This document shows, in pieces, positions 25,683 to 34,339 of a stretch of DNA of 55,297 nt. The DNA is taken from the NCBI GenBank assembly GCA_003388555.1, contig QQVD01000028.1:1-55297 (forward strand), read 5' to 3'. The stretch's first letter is position 1. Each line of letters opens with the position of its first letter. The notes beneath the pieces were generated by a model. That model made no database searches. It saw nothing but the letters and a program-made list of their open reading frames with translations, and was not told the origin of the DNA. The position numbers were made by a program, and so were the translations under genes. This DNA comes from Acidobacteriota bacterium (GTDB lineage: Bacteria; Acidobacteriota; Thermoanaerobaculia; Multivoradales; Multivoraceae).

Positions 25683-26723
25683 TCACTCCCCGCGACCGTG
25701 ATGGCGGGCGATCTCCTCCTCGTCGAAGCGGAAGAAGCGTGCCGCGTTGCCGTAGAGGATGTCGCGCTTCTGCTCCGCGCTGAGGAACGGTGCCTCTTCG
25801 ATCACCCGGATCGAGCGACCGATCACCTCGGGCCAGACCATCTGGTCGGAGCCGAACATCACCCGTTTGGCGAAACCGGCCTCGACGATGCCGCGCAGGA
25901 AGCGGTAGAAGGCCTCGCGCGGCTGGGTGTAGACGATGACCCCGATGCCGACGTGGACCTGGGGGTGGGTGTACAGCAGCGCGAGCAGGTCTTCGAGCAG
26001 CGGATAGCCCGCATGCATCAGGTAGACCCGCAGCTTCGGATGGCGCGCCAGGACCGGCTCCATGGTCAGGGCGCTGTGCGCCGCCGCTCGGTAGCCGGGC
26101 GACCCGAGATACGGCGAGCCCGGAGGTCCCGTGCCGACGTGGATGCCGACCGGCAGGTCGAGCTCCTCGGCGAGCGCCCAGTAGGGCTCCATGCGCGGAT
26201 CGTCGGGCGCGATGCCGGAGTACTGGTTGGTGACCTCGGACAGCACCTCGACCTCGCCGGCCTCGACCAGACGGCGCAACTCGTCGGGAGGCGGCGGAGC
26301 CGCGGCCAGATTGAAGCCCAGGCCGCGGACGAAACGACCCGGTGCCGCTTCCGCCCAGGCCCGCCCCCGCTCGAGATCGGCGCTCAACACGCCGAAGACG
26401 TGGTGCTCTTCGAGCTCGTCGAGGGTGCGCCGAAGCAACTCCTCGTCGTCCATGGGCGACCAGATCGGGTCGTCGCACGCCGGTTCCTTGAAGACCGACA
26501 GAAAGGTCTCGGCATAGGGGCGCTGGGGATCCCAGGTGGGCAGCCGCACGGGGGTGCACATGCCGAGCGGGGGCGGCCCCTGGGCGTCGGCGGCCAGAGC
26601 GTGCAGGTGCACGTCGAAGACCGGCAGCCGAGCTCCTCCCTCCGGCTGTGCACTCACCGTCGTCGCGACGACGAACATCATCGCCGAGATCGTCCAGCTC
26701 GCTCTCGCGGTCGCGTCCCTCAT
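25683..26723 (-). CDS. Exported amidohydrolase-family protein
   Basis: A 346-residue metal-dependent hydrolase of the amidohydrolase 2 type. A signal peptide (about 9-25, ending TTVSAQ) is followed by the metal-binding HxH motif in PVFDVHLHALAAD (about 34-46). Later comes the metal-ligand strand LDLPVGIHVGTG near 190, the LRVYLMHAGYPLL segment near 230, and the aspartate strand KRVMFGSDQMVWP near 290. The active site therefore looks intact. The substrate is unknown; related enzymes decarboxylate or hydrolyse aromatic acids. The ATG is supported by GGAGG. Confidence 0.85.
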   Translation of the reverse strand: MRDATARASWTISAMMFVVATTVSAQPEGGARLPVFDVHLHALAADAQGPPPLGMCTPVRLPTWDPQRPYAETFLSVFKEPACDDPIWSPMDDEELLRRTLDELEEHHVFGVLSADLERGRAWAEAAPGRFVRGLGFNLAAAPPPPDELRRLVEAGEVEVLSEVTNQYSGIAPDDPRMEPYWALAEELDLPVGIHVGTGPPGSPYLGSPGYRAAAHSALTMEPVLARHPKLRVYLMHAGYPLLEDLLALLYTHPQVHVGIGVIVYTQPREAFYRFLRGIVEAGFAKRVMFGSDQMVWPEVIGRSIRVIEEAPFLSAEQKRDILYGNAARFFRFDEEEIARHHGRGE

Positions 26724-26872
26724 GGCTCCTCCACCGGTTCGAGGTGATCGCCGCCAAGTCCTTCGCGGAGCCGCGCCTCGAGGCGCGCACGATCCGTGCG
26801 AATTCGCGGCGGGATTCGATCCTCGCAGATCTGGGGAGCGGTAGCCGCCGAGCGACCACGTGACGATCCACC

Positions 26873-27325
26873 TCACTTAGAGCGCTCCTCCGGCACCACG
26901 ACGCCGAACCGGACGAGGAACCCGAGAGCCAGGAGGAGGCCGGCAGTCGAAGCAGCGAGATCCCAGGGGTCGTAGACGTTCTGCCCTCCGAGCCGGTGCC
27001 AGTTCAGCTCCTGAGTCACCACGTAGGCCGCCGCGAGCACCGTCGCGAGCCCGTGCAGGGCCAGGTCGGGAACCGCCGCGAGCGCGCCTCCGCGTCGCAG
27101 CTTCAGGACCACCAGAAGACCGGCGAGAACCAGGGTGCCGAGAATCGCCTCGACCGCGTTCGGCATCGAGAGCACGAACACCTCGGCCCACCGCGGCGCG
27201 TCGCGGCTCAGCACGGCCGGGCGGACGACCAGCTTGTTGAGGAGGAACAGGGCCAGTGCTCCGAGGTAGAGCACCACGGCCGCCGGAGCGACGCGCAGAG
27301 GGATGCGTGGATCGCCGTCGCTCAT
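26873..27325 (-). CDS. Membrane protein of unknown function
   Basis: A 150-residue polytopic membrane protein with four predicted transmembrane helices (VVLYLGALALFLLNKLVV, AILGTLVLAGLLVVLKL, LATVLAAAYVVTQEL, and a C-terminal TAGLLLALGFLVRFGVVV). A polar turn VTQELNWHRLGGQNVYDPWDLA sits between helices 3 and 4. I cannot assign it firmly; it is VanZ-like in size and layout. It overlaps the stop of the upstream oxidoreductase gene by ATGA, so the two are translationally coupled. Confidence 0.7.
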   Translation of the reverse strand: MSDGDPRIPLRVAPAAVVLYLGALALFLLNKLVVRPAVLSRDAPRWAEVFVLSMPNAVEAILGTLVLAGLLVVLKLRRGGALAAVPDLALHGLATVLAAAYVVTQELNWHRLGGQNVYDPWDLAASTAGLLLALGFLVRFGVVVPEERSK

Positions 27326-28329
27326 GCCACCAGGATCACCTTGCCGCGCAGCTCGTCCTCCACCAGGTGGCGCATCGCCGCCGCGACCTGCTCCAACGGA
27401 TAGGTGCTGTCGATCACCGGCGTCAGGACCCCTGCCGCGAGCAGCTCGCCGAGCCTGTGCGCGGCCTCGGCGCGGGTCAGCCGCGACGAACGCCCGGAGC
27501 CGAGCCGAGCGTCGAAGCGCGCCCGCAGCATCAGCATCAGGAAGAGCGGAATCAGGCCGAAGACGCGCCGGCCGGCGCGGCCGTACTGCTCGTGCCCGAT
27601 GAGCACGTAGCGTCCCCGCACGGAGAGCGCCCGGCGGCAGCTGGCGTACGGATGGTTGCCGACGACGTCGAAGATCAGATCGTAGCGCCCCGGCTCGGTG
27701 GTGAAGTCGTGCTGCACGAAGTCGAGCACGCGATCGGCACCCAGCTGCCGCAGCAGCTCGGCCTTCGAGGCCGAGTCGATCGCGGTCACCCGGGGTCCGA
27801 GCGAGCGAACCACCTGCAGCGCGATCGAGCCGACTCCGCCGCCGGCGCCGTTGACCAGCACCTCGTCCATGGTGGCGAGGTCGCTCGGTTCGGGCAGGTT
27901 CGAGAGGGCGATGAAGCCCGACGCCGGCAACGACGCGGCCTGCTCGAAGGTGACGTCGGCCGGCTTGCGGGCCAGGCAGTGCTGCGGCACCGCGACCAGC
28001 TCCGCGAAGGCGCCGCCGTGGGTCCACCACTCGGCGTCGACCGTCTCGCCAAAGACCTCGTCGCCGAGCGCGAAACGCGAGACCTGCGAGCCGACCTGCT
28101 CGACGACGCCGGCGACGTCGGTGCCGGGGATGGGCACCTTCGGTCGCGCCAGACCGGCGCCGAGGCGGAGTACGAGTGGACGGCCGGTGACCACGTGCCA
28201 GACGTCGGGATGCAGCGAGGCCGCCCGCGTCCTGACCAGAACGTCGTGCTCACCGACCACCGGATCGGGGACCTCGGCGATCTGCAGCTGCTCCGGTCCC
28301 CCGTAGCCCCGCTGCACGACCGCTCTCAT
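27322..28329 (-). CDS. Quinone reductase-like MDR oxidoreductase
   Basis: A 335-residue medium-chain dehydrogenase/reductase. The N-terminal GroES-like domain has MRAVVQRGYGGPEQLQ and IPGTDVAGVVEQVG (about 65-80), and the Rossmann domain has VLVNGAGGGVGSIALQVV (about 140-157), which binds NADPH. The Cys/His ligands for a catalytic zinc are not apparent, so a quinone-oxidoreductase-type reaction is more likely than alcohol dehydrogenation. It overlaps the next membrane protein gene by ATGA. Confidence 0.9.
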   Translation of the reverse strand: MRAVVQRGYGGPEQLQIAEVPDPVVGEHDVLVRTRAASLHPDVWHVVTGRPLVLRLGAGLARPKVPIPGTDVAGVVEQVGSQVSRFALGDEVFGETVDAEWWTHGGAFAELVAVPQHCLARKPADVTFEQAASLPASGFIALSNLPEPSDLATMDEVLVNGAGGGVGSIALQVVRSLGPRVTAIDSASKAELLRQLGADRVLDFVQHDFTTEPGRYDLIFDVVGNHPYASCRRALSVRGRYVLIGHEQYGRAGRRVFGLIPLFLMLMLRARFDARLGSGRSSRLTRAEAAHRLGELLAAGVLTPVIDSTYPLEQVAAAMRHLVEDELRGKVILVA

Positions 28330-28532
28330 CGCTGTGTCCTCCGCTCGCCGACGGATCCCAGACGCGACGCGACGTCAGCGGCGGCGCCCGGGGTCTCCGT
28401 CTCCGTTACGCAGCGAACGGCGACTCGATTCCGCCGACGGCCTCGGAGCGTCGCTGTCCCGGCGTTACGGCCGACCGGCGCCCCGCCAGCCCGGCGGCAT
28501 CGGTTCCAACCTCGGCCCCGACCCGACCTCGC

Positions 28533-28958
28533 TCAGCGGTGCACGACGCCCAGCACCTCGCCGGTCGTGCAGTCGACCCGCAACAGCTCGCCGCTGGCCA
28601 GGCCGTACCGACCCGCGGGCGCCGAGTAGTCTCCCCGCCCAGCGACGGATCGCTCGAGCACGATCCGCGTGCCGTCACGTCGATCGACCAGCGGACTGAG
28701 GCAGGCGACGGGCTCCCCTTCCGTCCGGCCGGGCGCCACGTCGCTGGACGACTGCGCGAATTCGAAGCGTTCCGGCACGTCGACCGCCGCACGCAGCACC
28801 GGCCCGGGTTGCTGCGTCGACGCGCAACCCGACAGCCCGCACAGGCAGATGGCCAGGCAGAGCCAGAGCACCGCCGTCGCCTGTCGCGCACCCGACGGCA
28901 CGGCGATCGGCGCGGTACCTACGACCCTACGACGCCCGCTGGTCGCTGGCGCGGTCAT
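28533..28958 (-). CDS. Small lipoprotein of unknown function
   Basis: A 141-residue protein. The N-terminal hydrophobic segment ends in the lipobox LCGLSGC, with cysteine near residue 45, so it is a predicted lipid-anchored protein. The mature part is beta-rich with two conserved-looking cysteines (PVACLSPLVD and RVDCTTGEVLG). No family is recognised. It overlaps the DUF4375 gene (28955) by four bases. Confidence 0.72.
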   Translation of the reverse strand: MTAPATSGRRRVVGTAPIAVPSGARQATAVLWLCLAICLCGLSGCASTQQPGPVLRAAVDVPERFEFAQSSSDVAPGRTEGEPVACLSPLVDRRDGTRIVLERSVAGRGDYSAPAGRYGLASGELLRVDCTTGEVLGVVHR

Positions 28959-29398
28959 CTCGAGGCTCGCTGGCGTGCCAGGCCGCTGTCGCCGACGAAG
29001 GTGACGATCCGATCGGCGAAGGCGTCGCTCTGCGCCAGGGCGCGGTCGTCGAGCGCGGTGAGGACCTCGTCCACCGAGCCGTCATCGGGCCACGAGGAGA
29101 TGACGTCGTTGCGGGCGTCGATATCGCCCGGCACACCGTCCGGGAACAGGTCGCAGACGCCGTCGAGCAGCTGCTGCATCTCGACCAGGCCGAGACGTTC
29201 CAGCGCCTTCTTCGTGTCCTCCAGGTGGTCGGCACCGGAGTTGTAGAAGAAGCTGATCAGGCCGCCATTCTCGAGCGCCTGGAGCAGCGACTGGGCGTTG
29301 AGCCAGGTGCGCTCGTCCGGCGACAGCACGTCGTAGCCGACCTGGTAGCTCCGATCGACCAGCGCGACCCAGTCATCCTGCAGATCCGACAGGTCCAT
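28955..29398 (-). CDS. DUF4375 (DMP19-like) family protein
   Basis: A 147-residue helical, acidic protein with the DUF4375 pattern: SPDERTWLNAQSLLQALENGGLISFFYNSGADHLEDTKKAL, then ALERLGLVEMQQLLDGVCDLFP. The family is of unknown function; DMP19, a DNA-mimic protein of Neisseria, is a distant member. It is a soluble cytoplasmic protein, with a coupled lipoprotein downstream. Confidence 0.82.
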   Translation of the reverse strand: MDLSDLQDDWVALVDRSYQVGYDVLSPDERTWLNAQSLLQALENGGLISFFYNSGADHLEDTKKALERLGLVEMQQLLDGVCDLFPDGVPGDIDARNDVISSWPDDGSVDEVLTALDDRALAQSDAFADRIVTFVGDSGLARQRASR

Positions 29399-29492
29399 CG
29401 TCCATTTCCTTCCCGCCGGCGGTCGCCGACGGAGACCGAAGTTCGCGTTCTGCTCGCTGCAGTGGCGCTTCGTCGGCAGTGCCGGAAGCGGC

Positions 29493-29903
29493 TCAATCGA
29501 GCGGGATGCCGAGCTGGCGCGCCTGCGACGCGGCGTCGCGCGCCCCCCAACGGCGTCGGATCCGGCCGTTGCTGAGTACGAACCACTCCATCGCCACCAG
29601 CTCGTACGACCTGCCGGTCGGCTCGCGCCCGAAAGCGGCGGCCGCGAAGGTGCCGCGCTCGGTGTACCGCACCGCGACGCGGTCGTCTTCGGCGACCATC
29701 TCCTCGATCTCGAGCTGCATGCCGTAGCCGGTGATCAGCTGCTCCCAGATCGGGAGGATGCGATCGATCTGACCGCGACCGAGCACGCCCTGGATCTCGG
29801 CGTCGTCACTGAAGAGGGAGCGCAGCCGGCCGAGGTCGCCGCGGTTGAAGGCATCGACGTACTCGCGCACCACCTGCTTGTTGCGATCCGGGTCGGTGTC
29901 CAT
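29493..29903 (-). CDS. SnoaL-like protein
   Basis: A 136-residue protein of the NTF2/SnoaL-like alpha+beta barrel: VVREYVDAFNRGDLGRLRSLFSDDAEIQG opens the fold, followed by IWEQLITGYGMQLEIEEMVAEDDRVAVRYTERGTF and a final FVLSNGRIRRRWGARD strand. Such proteins include polyketide cyclases, delta-5-3-ketosteroid isomerases and many of unknown role. The ATG at 29903 is chosen by similarity to the domain start. It has its own promoter region. Confidence 0.8.
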   Translation of the reverse strand: MDTDPDRNKQVVREYVDAFNRGDLGRLRSLFSDDAEIQGVLGRGQIDRILPIWEQLITGYGMQLEIEEMVAEDDRVAVRYTERGTFAAAAFGREPTGRSYELVAMEWFVLSNGRIRRRWGARDAASQARQLGIPLD

Positions 29904-30040
29904 CGCCGACCTCTCCCTGCCGTCGCCGAACCGTGTTTTCCCGAAGCGCGCGAACTCTATGCCGAAAGCGCCTCCGCCGCACTCCCGAGGGCAGTTTCGG
30001 GGGCGAGCCGGCCGCGACCGGGACGGCGCCCGAGATCGGC

Positions 30041-30349
30041 CTACCGCCCGAGCAGGCGAGGCAGCTCGCCGGCACGCTCTCGCCAATCCTGCAGCGACTC
30101 CTCGCTGCGGTACTGCTGCAACGTCCGCCACCCGCCCACGCCGGTGGAACGCTGCACCGAGCCGACGCCGTCCCTGCCGTCCCACACCAGGCGCACACCG
30201 GTTCCCTCCGGCGCTCCGCACTCGATCCACCACGAACCGAACGACTCGGGACGCCTCTCCTCTCGGATCCGCACCAGTCCGAGCCGATCGAGCAGAGAGC
30301 CCGTCAGCTCCTCGAAGCGCGACCCGTCGACTTCCGCACGCCCGCTCAT
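30041..30349 (-). CDS. Hypothetical protein
   Basis: A 102-residue protein, MSGRAEVDGSRFEELTGSLLDRLGL..., with a SWWIECGAPEGTGVRLVWDGRDG beta section and a basic C-terminal helix SLQDWRERAGELPRLLGR. No signal peptide or domain is seen. It precedes the SnoaL-like gene and follows the GNAT gene at 30408, all on the minus strand, and could be part of one short operon. Confidence 0.55.
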   Translation of the reverse strand: MSGRAEVDGSRFEELTGSLLDRLGLVRIREERRPESFGSWWIECGAPEGTGVRLVWDGRDGVGSVQRSTGVGGWRTLQQYRSEESLQDWRERAGELPRLLGR

Positions 30350-30407
30350 GCGATCGCCTCCGCCGTCGCCGAGTGCGTCCCTGGGTCGGCTGAACGTCCG
30401 AGGTCGA

Positions 30408-30923
30408 TCAGAGCACCTTCCAGTAGCGCGCCGCCGGCACGTTCTGGAACTCGAGCGACTCGTAGAGCCGGCGCGCCGGTGCGTGACCGGAGTCCTGCCC
30501 GGTCTCCACCATCGCCACCTTGACCCCCTCCTCGCGCAGCACCGCGATGGCGTGCTCGCAGAGCGCTCGCCCGACGCCGCGCTGCTGCTGCGCCGGATCG
30601 ACGGCGACCATGTAGATCTCGCCGAACTGCTCGTCGGTGCCCTGGGCGTGCACGCGCAGGGCCACGAAACCGGCCGCGACGCCGGTCTCGCCCGGGTCGC
30701 CGTCCTCGCGAGAGGCGACCCAGACCCGCATCGGCGGCGCCTGCTCCTCGGTGCACACCGAGGTCACTGCGCTGCGCTGGCTCTGCCGCCAGTCGGGGAC
30801 GGTGAGTCGGTAGAGGGGCTGGCCCATCTCCCGCTCCAGCGCCGCGAACACCGGCTCCCAGGCACGCAGGGACAGTTCCACGACGGGCTCCAGGTCCTCG
30901 TCGACGAATGGCCTCACGATCAT
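30408..30923 (-). CDS. GNAT family N-acetyltransferase
   Basis: A 171-residue acetyltransferase: opening IVRPFVDEDLEPVVELSLRAWEPVFAAL, motif A IYMVAVDPAQQQRGVGRALCEHAIAVL with the acetyl-CoA loop QQRGVGR, and motif B ARRLYESLEFQNVPAARYWKVL. The opening with aromatic residues is typical of RimI/Ats1-like GNATs. The substrate is unknown. The ATG at 30923 is the natural start. Confidence 0.88.
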   Translation of the reverse strand: MIVRPFVDEDLEPVVELSLRAWEPVFAALEREMGQPLYRLTVPDWRQSQRSAVTSVCTEEQAPPMRVWVASREDGDPGETGVAAGFVALRVHAQGTDEQFGEIYMVAVDPAQQQRGVGRALCEHAIAVLREEGVKVAMVETGQDSGHAPARRLYESLEFQNVPAARYWKVL

Positions 30924-31012
30924 CGCTCGCTCCTCTCGCCACCGTGGCAACCGGGGGTCGGCAGCCGACAGTTGGGATCCTACGCCTGCCGCGCACTCGG
31001 GCGACGGCGGTC

Positions 31013-31531
31013 TCAGCGCGGCATCGGCCGGCGTTCGACCAGGAGGGGCTGCGAGAAGGCGTTCTGGTACGCCGACAGCACCACCTCTCCGGCGGCGTCG
31101 TCGGCCGCGATCACCACCTGCAGGAGGTGGGAACGATCCGGCCGCCGAGGCACCAGCGCCACGTTCCTCGGCAGCGCCGGCGTGCGGGTGGCACGCAGCT
31201 GATCGCGCTCGAGCTCGCTGGTCGCGATCGGCCACTCGGCGATCCCGAGGTCGGAGAACAGGTAGCTGACCAGCCGGGAGGGCGTGGCGTCCTCCTCGGA
31301 CCCGAACGCGGATCTCGCCAGGAACCGCTGGCTGGTGAGGTAGCGCGCCGTCGCCATCGCCTGCTCGAGCTCGGCTGGCAGGCGCTCATCGGTGCCGACG
31401 CCGCAGGCGACGAGCCAAGCGGCGACAGCGGACACGGCGAAACGGGAGACGCCGGCTCCCGAGCGGCGCGATCGGCGCGGCTCCGCCCCTCGCGCAGGAA
31501 TTCGCACCGGGATGGAGCTTCGAGCTCTCAT
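31013..31531 (-). CDS. Probable lipoprotein of unknown function
   Basis: A 172-residue protein. An arginine-rich N terminus and a hydrophobic segment ending in WLVACG (cysteine near 47) suggest a lipobox. The rest is a soluble domain with LPAELEQAMATARYLTSQRFLA and a C-terminal LLQVVIAADDAAGEVVLSAYQNAF beta-alpha section. No family is recognised. It overlaps the stop of the membrane protein gene at 31528 by ATGA, so it is translated coupled to it. Confidence 0.65.
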   Translation of the reverse strand: MRARSSIPVRIPARGAEPRRSRRSGAGVSRFAVSAVAAWLVACGVGTDERLPAELEQAMATARYLTSQRFLARSAFGSEEDATPSRLVSYLFSDLGIAEWPIATSELERDQLRATRTPALPRNVALVPRRPDRSHLLQVVIAADDAAGEVVLSAYQNAFSQPLLVERRPMPR

Positions 31532-31905
31532 CGCGGCCAGCGCACCAGCAGCAGGACGATCGAGGCGATGTAGAGAGTGCCGAAGAGGGTCTTGTTGTGC
31601 CGCGCCAGCCACTCCGGCAGGTAGATGTCGAAGTTGGCGCGCCGGTCCTCGGTGTAGCGCGCCGCCACCGCGGTCAACGGGCAGGCCATGCGGTTGAACA
31701 GGAGCACCACGACCTCGACCGCGACGATGGCGACGAAGACGAGGGCCAGCGTGCGGCGACCGAGCAGGGTCGCCACCGGTATCGCCAGGATGCAGGCGAC
31801 GAAGAACGCCCACGCCGCCGTGTGCAGCATCTTGACCAGATGCAGTCTTCGCACCGCGTCCCGCCCGCTCCCGGGTTCCCTGCGTTCCTCGACGTGCTCT
31901 GACAC
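31528..31905 (-). CDS. Small inner-membrane protein
   Basis: A 125-residue membrane protein with three predicted transmembrane helices (MLHTAAWAFFVACILAIPVATLL, LALVFVAIVAVEVVVLLF and LFGTLYIASIVLLLVRW). A conserved-looking polar section, RMACPLTAVAARYTEDRRANFDIYLPEWLARHNK, links helices 2 and 3. The GTG at 31905 has a GGAGGG Shine-Dalgarno. The role is unknown. Confidence 0.72.
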   Translation of the reverse strand: MSEHVEERREPGSGRDAVRRLHLVKMLHTAAWAFFVACILAIPVATLLGRRTLALVFVAIVAVEVVVLLFNRMACPLTAVAARYTEDRRANFDIYLPEWLARHNKTLFGTLYIASIVLLLVRWPR

Positions 31906-31919
31906 CGGAAGCCCTCCGA

Positions 31920-33143
31920 TCAGACGGACGCCGCCACCGCCAGCAGGTAGCAGCGCCGGCTCGGGTGTTCGGCGCCCTCGTAGGGCTCGCGCAGGCACTG
32001 CTCGCGCACCTCGAAGCCGGCGGCACGCAGCGCCGCGGCAACGACGTCGGGCCGATGGAAGAAGAAGTCGAGCGACACCGCGACCTCGAACAGCTCGTCG
32101 ACGTGCACCGTCCGGCCCTCGTCGCCCTCGACGTGGAAGGCGACGAGCAGCGGCGCCCCGGGTCGACACACCCGCCGCCACTCGGCAAAGGCCTCCGGCA
32201 GCGACCGCGGATCGAGGTGCACGATCGAGTAGAAGGCGACGGCCCCGGCGAGCTCGCCGTCGGCCATCGGCAACGCACCGAAGTCGGCGGTCTGGAAACG
32301 CACCTCGGGGAAGCGCCGCGCCGCCTCGCGCACCATCCCGGGCGAGAGATCCACTCCCAGCACTTCGACTCCGTGCCGCCTCAGGCGCTCGGCGACGTGA
32401 CCCGGGCCACACCCGAGGTCGGCGACGACGCCGCTGCCGCCCACCGCCTCGGCGAAGCGGGCGAGCAGGTGGCGATCGAGCGGCTTGCCGTCGAGCTCGT
32501 CGCAGAGAGCGTCGGCATAGGCCGACGCCAGAGCGTCGTAGCCATCGCGCACCGTCGCGAGATCCGGCTGCGCCGCAGCGCGCTCTCCCGTCCGCGGCTT
32601 CCTCTCCCAGCGCCACACCGTCCCGTCCTCGGGGTCCTCGACCGCGCCGACGAAGTGGAAGCCGCACTTCTCGAGCACCCGCACCGACGCGTTGCGCTCG
32701 GGCAGCGTGTGGGCGCGGATGCGTTGCACTTCGGACTGCTCGCTGGCGAAGTCGACCAGCGCGCGGGCCGCCTCCGTCGCGTGACCACGACCCTGGTAGG
32801 CCGGCACGAAGCCGTAGGCGATCTCGACCGTTCCCTCGGCGGGCGGTCCTTTGTACATGGCGACGCCGATCGCGGTGCGGTCCGCTCGCTCGACGGCGGC
32901 GAAGCCGAACCGCCACGGGTCCGGCTCCGTCCTCGGCGCCTCGCGGAGCTGCCTCAGCCACTCTTCGGAGACCTCGCCGCCGACCAGGAAGTCGCCGAGG
33001 CCCGGCGCGACCGCGCAGCCGAAGTCGGCCTCGATGCGTCCGCTCCCCTCGATCAGCCCGAGCAGGTGGTCCGGCGCGAGGGCACGGAGATCGAGAGCGC
33101 CGGAAGTGAGACAGCTGGAGCGCGTGCCGAGGGCGTTGCTCAT
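31920..33143 (-). CDS. Fused GNAT acetyltransferase and SAM-dependent methyltransferase
   Basis: A 407-residue two-domain protein. Residues about 1-175 are a RimJ-like GNAT: AIGVAMYKGPPAEGTVEIAYGFVPAYQGRGHATEAARAL and motif B VRVLEKCGFHFVGAV. Residues about 195-407 are a class I methyltransferase with motif I VVADLGCGPGHVAERL, motif II VLGVDLSPGMV, and FHVEGDEGRTVHVDELF. The order and lack of a stop between the domains argue that this is a genuine fusion. The linked chemistries suggest successive modification of one substrate, perhaps an aminated metabolite; that is inferred. Confidence 0.88.
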   Translation of the reverse strand: MSNALGTRSSCLTSGALDLRALAPDHLLGLIEGSGRIEADFGCAVAPGLGDFLVGGEVSEEWLRQLREAPRTEPDPWRFGFAAVERADRTAIGVAMYKGPPAEGTVEIAYGFVPAYQGRGHATEAARALVDFASEQSEVQRIRAHTLPERNASVRVLEKCGFHFVGAVEDPEDGTVWRWERKPRTGERAAAQPDLATVRDGYDALASAYADALCDELDGKPLDRHLLARFAEAVGGSGVVADLGCGPGHVAERLRRHGVEVLGVDLSPGMVREAARRFPEVRFQTADFGALPMADGELAGAVAFYSIVHLDPRSLPEAFAEWRRVCRPGAPLLVAFHVEGDEGRTVHVDELFEVAVSLDFFFHRPDVVAAALRAAGFEVREQCLREPYEGAEHPSRRCYLLAVAASV

Positions 33144-33146
33144 CGC

Positions 33147-33515
33147 CTACCCACGACCTGGCCAGGCTCCGTCCGCCGCGGAGGACTGGCGGCTGGCTGA
33201 CAGGAGGTACGGTCGGAACGGTTGCGGCTCCCGACGCGGCGCCGAGTCGGCGGCGGGCTCACGACGACACGACCCGCCGCAGACCTTGCACGCGACGCCA
33301 CCGCGACGCCTCGCCTCGGACGCCGTCACCTCGATGCAGTTGCGGGTGCACCGGATCGCCCACTGACAGGAGAGGCAGTGGTACTTCTTGCTCTCGGTGT
33401 TGAAGGCGACGCGCTCTTCCGGCGCAGCCGACGCCACGCCGACGGCGAGCCCCACGGCGAGGGAGACGATGGCGACCAGAACGCCGGTCTTCGCCCAACG
33501 AAGCGTAGGGAGCAT
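33147..33515 (-). CDS. Exported cysteine-rich protein
   Basis: A 122-residue protein with a signal peptide (AIVSLAVGLAVGVASAAP) followed by NTESKKYHCLSCQWAIRCTRNCIEV, then GGVACKVCGGSC. At least eight cysteines occur in CxxC pairs within 45 residues. This pattern fits one or more zinc or metal-binding knuckles, or disulfide clusters, in the periplasm. The family is known only as hypothetical as far as I can tell. It lies three bases from the fused enzyme gene and is likely cotranscribed. Confidence 0.75.
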   Translation of the reverse strand: MLPTLRWAKTGVLVAIVSLAVGLAVGVASAAPEERVAFNTESKKYHCLSCQWAIRCTRNCIEVTASEARRRGGVACKVCGGSCRREPAADSAPRREPQPFRPYLLSASRQSSAADGAWPGRG

Positions 33516-33594
33516 CGGTTCGGAACCTCCCGTGTATCACTCCGAGAAGGACCGCGGGTCCGACGATCATGGACACCGGAGCCGAGGGGCCCGA

Positions 33595-34032
33595 TCAGGC
33601 TCGCAGCTCGAAGACGACCCACGGCGCCAGCGCGATCCACGTCAGGAAGAGAGTCCACACCCTTCCCGCCCGCAGATCATAGTCCTGCAGCAGACGCTTC
33701 CAGGTGTGTCCAGCGACGAAGCGGCCGAAGAGGAACTCGAAGGCCACGGTGAGCGCCAGCCAGCAGAGCCCGAGCTGGGCAGCGGACCCGGGATCGTCGA
33801 CTCGCAGCCAGGGAAAGACCAGCCAGGTGAAGACGCCCACGATCAGCACACCGGTGAGAGTCGACAGCTGGTGCGCACGGAGCTCCTGGAGTCGCGGCGC
33901 GTAGACGCGCTCGCGCAGCACACCGTTGAGGATCATCAGCGGCACCATCGCCGCCCAGGCCAGACTCCACCTCAAGATCCAACCCTCCCGAGGCACACGC
34001 CGAACTCGCCTTCGGACCGCTCCGGCCGCCAA
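33595..34032 (-). CDS. Membrane protein of unknown function
   Basis: A 145-residue membrane protein with about four predicted transmembrane helices: SLAWAAMVPLMILNGVL, TLTGVLIVGVFTWLVFPWL, LGLCWLALTVAFEFLFGRF and VWTLFLTWIALAPWVVF. No domain is recognised. The basic N terminus (RRRVRRVPREG) suggests a cytoplasmic N-terminal end. It is divergent from the haloperoxidase-type gene. Confidence 0.7.
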   Translation of the reverse strand: MAAGAVRRRVRRVPREGWILRWSLAWAAMVPLMILNGVLRERVYAPRLQELRAHQLSTLTGVLIVGVFTWLVFPWLRVDDPGSAAQLGLCWLALTVAFEFLFGRFVAGHTWKRLLQDYDLRAGRVWTLFLTWIALAPWVVFELRA

Positions 34033-34339
34033 CGGACGTCAGCGCTCGGAAGTGAGGCGAACACGAACTGCGGTCCTCTTTGGCGCAATGGCCTCGTTTT
34101 GTCGTTGGACTCTCTGGGCAGTCCTTTGCAGGACTTCGGGCCGGGGCCGGGACCACCGACTCCGGTCGCTTTCCGGCTGCCGTCGAGAGACCGCCGACTG
34201 GCCCCGTGTGGACTCCGGCCGCGCCTGTCGGCTACCAGCGGAGCGAGACGACTGCTGTCTTCGAGGCCAGTATGGAGCAACCGCCGCGACGCGCACATCC
34301 CGTAGAAACCACTACCGAGCCATCGCTGGAGGACACCCT
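34033..34339. other. 307-base divergent promoter region
   Basis: Intergenic region between the minus-strand membrane protein gene and the plus-strand haloperoxidase-type gene. It must hold promoters for both. I see no clear hexamers, repeats or RNA gene; a GC-rich stretch GGGCCGGGGCCGGGACC lies near 34138. A good GGAGG Shine-Dalgarno ends it before ATG 34340. Confidence 0.6.
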
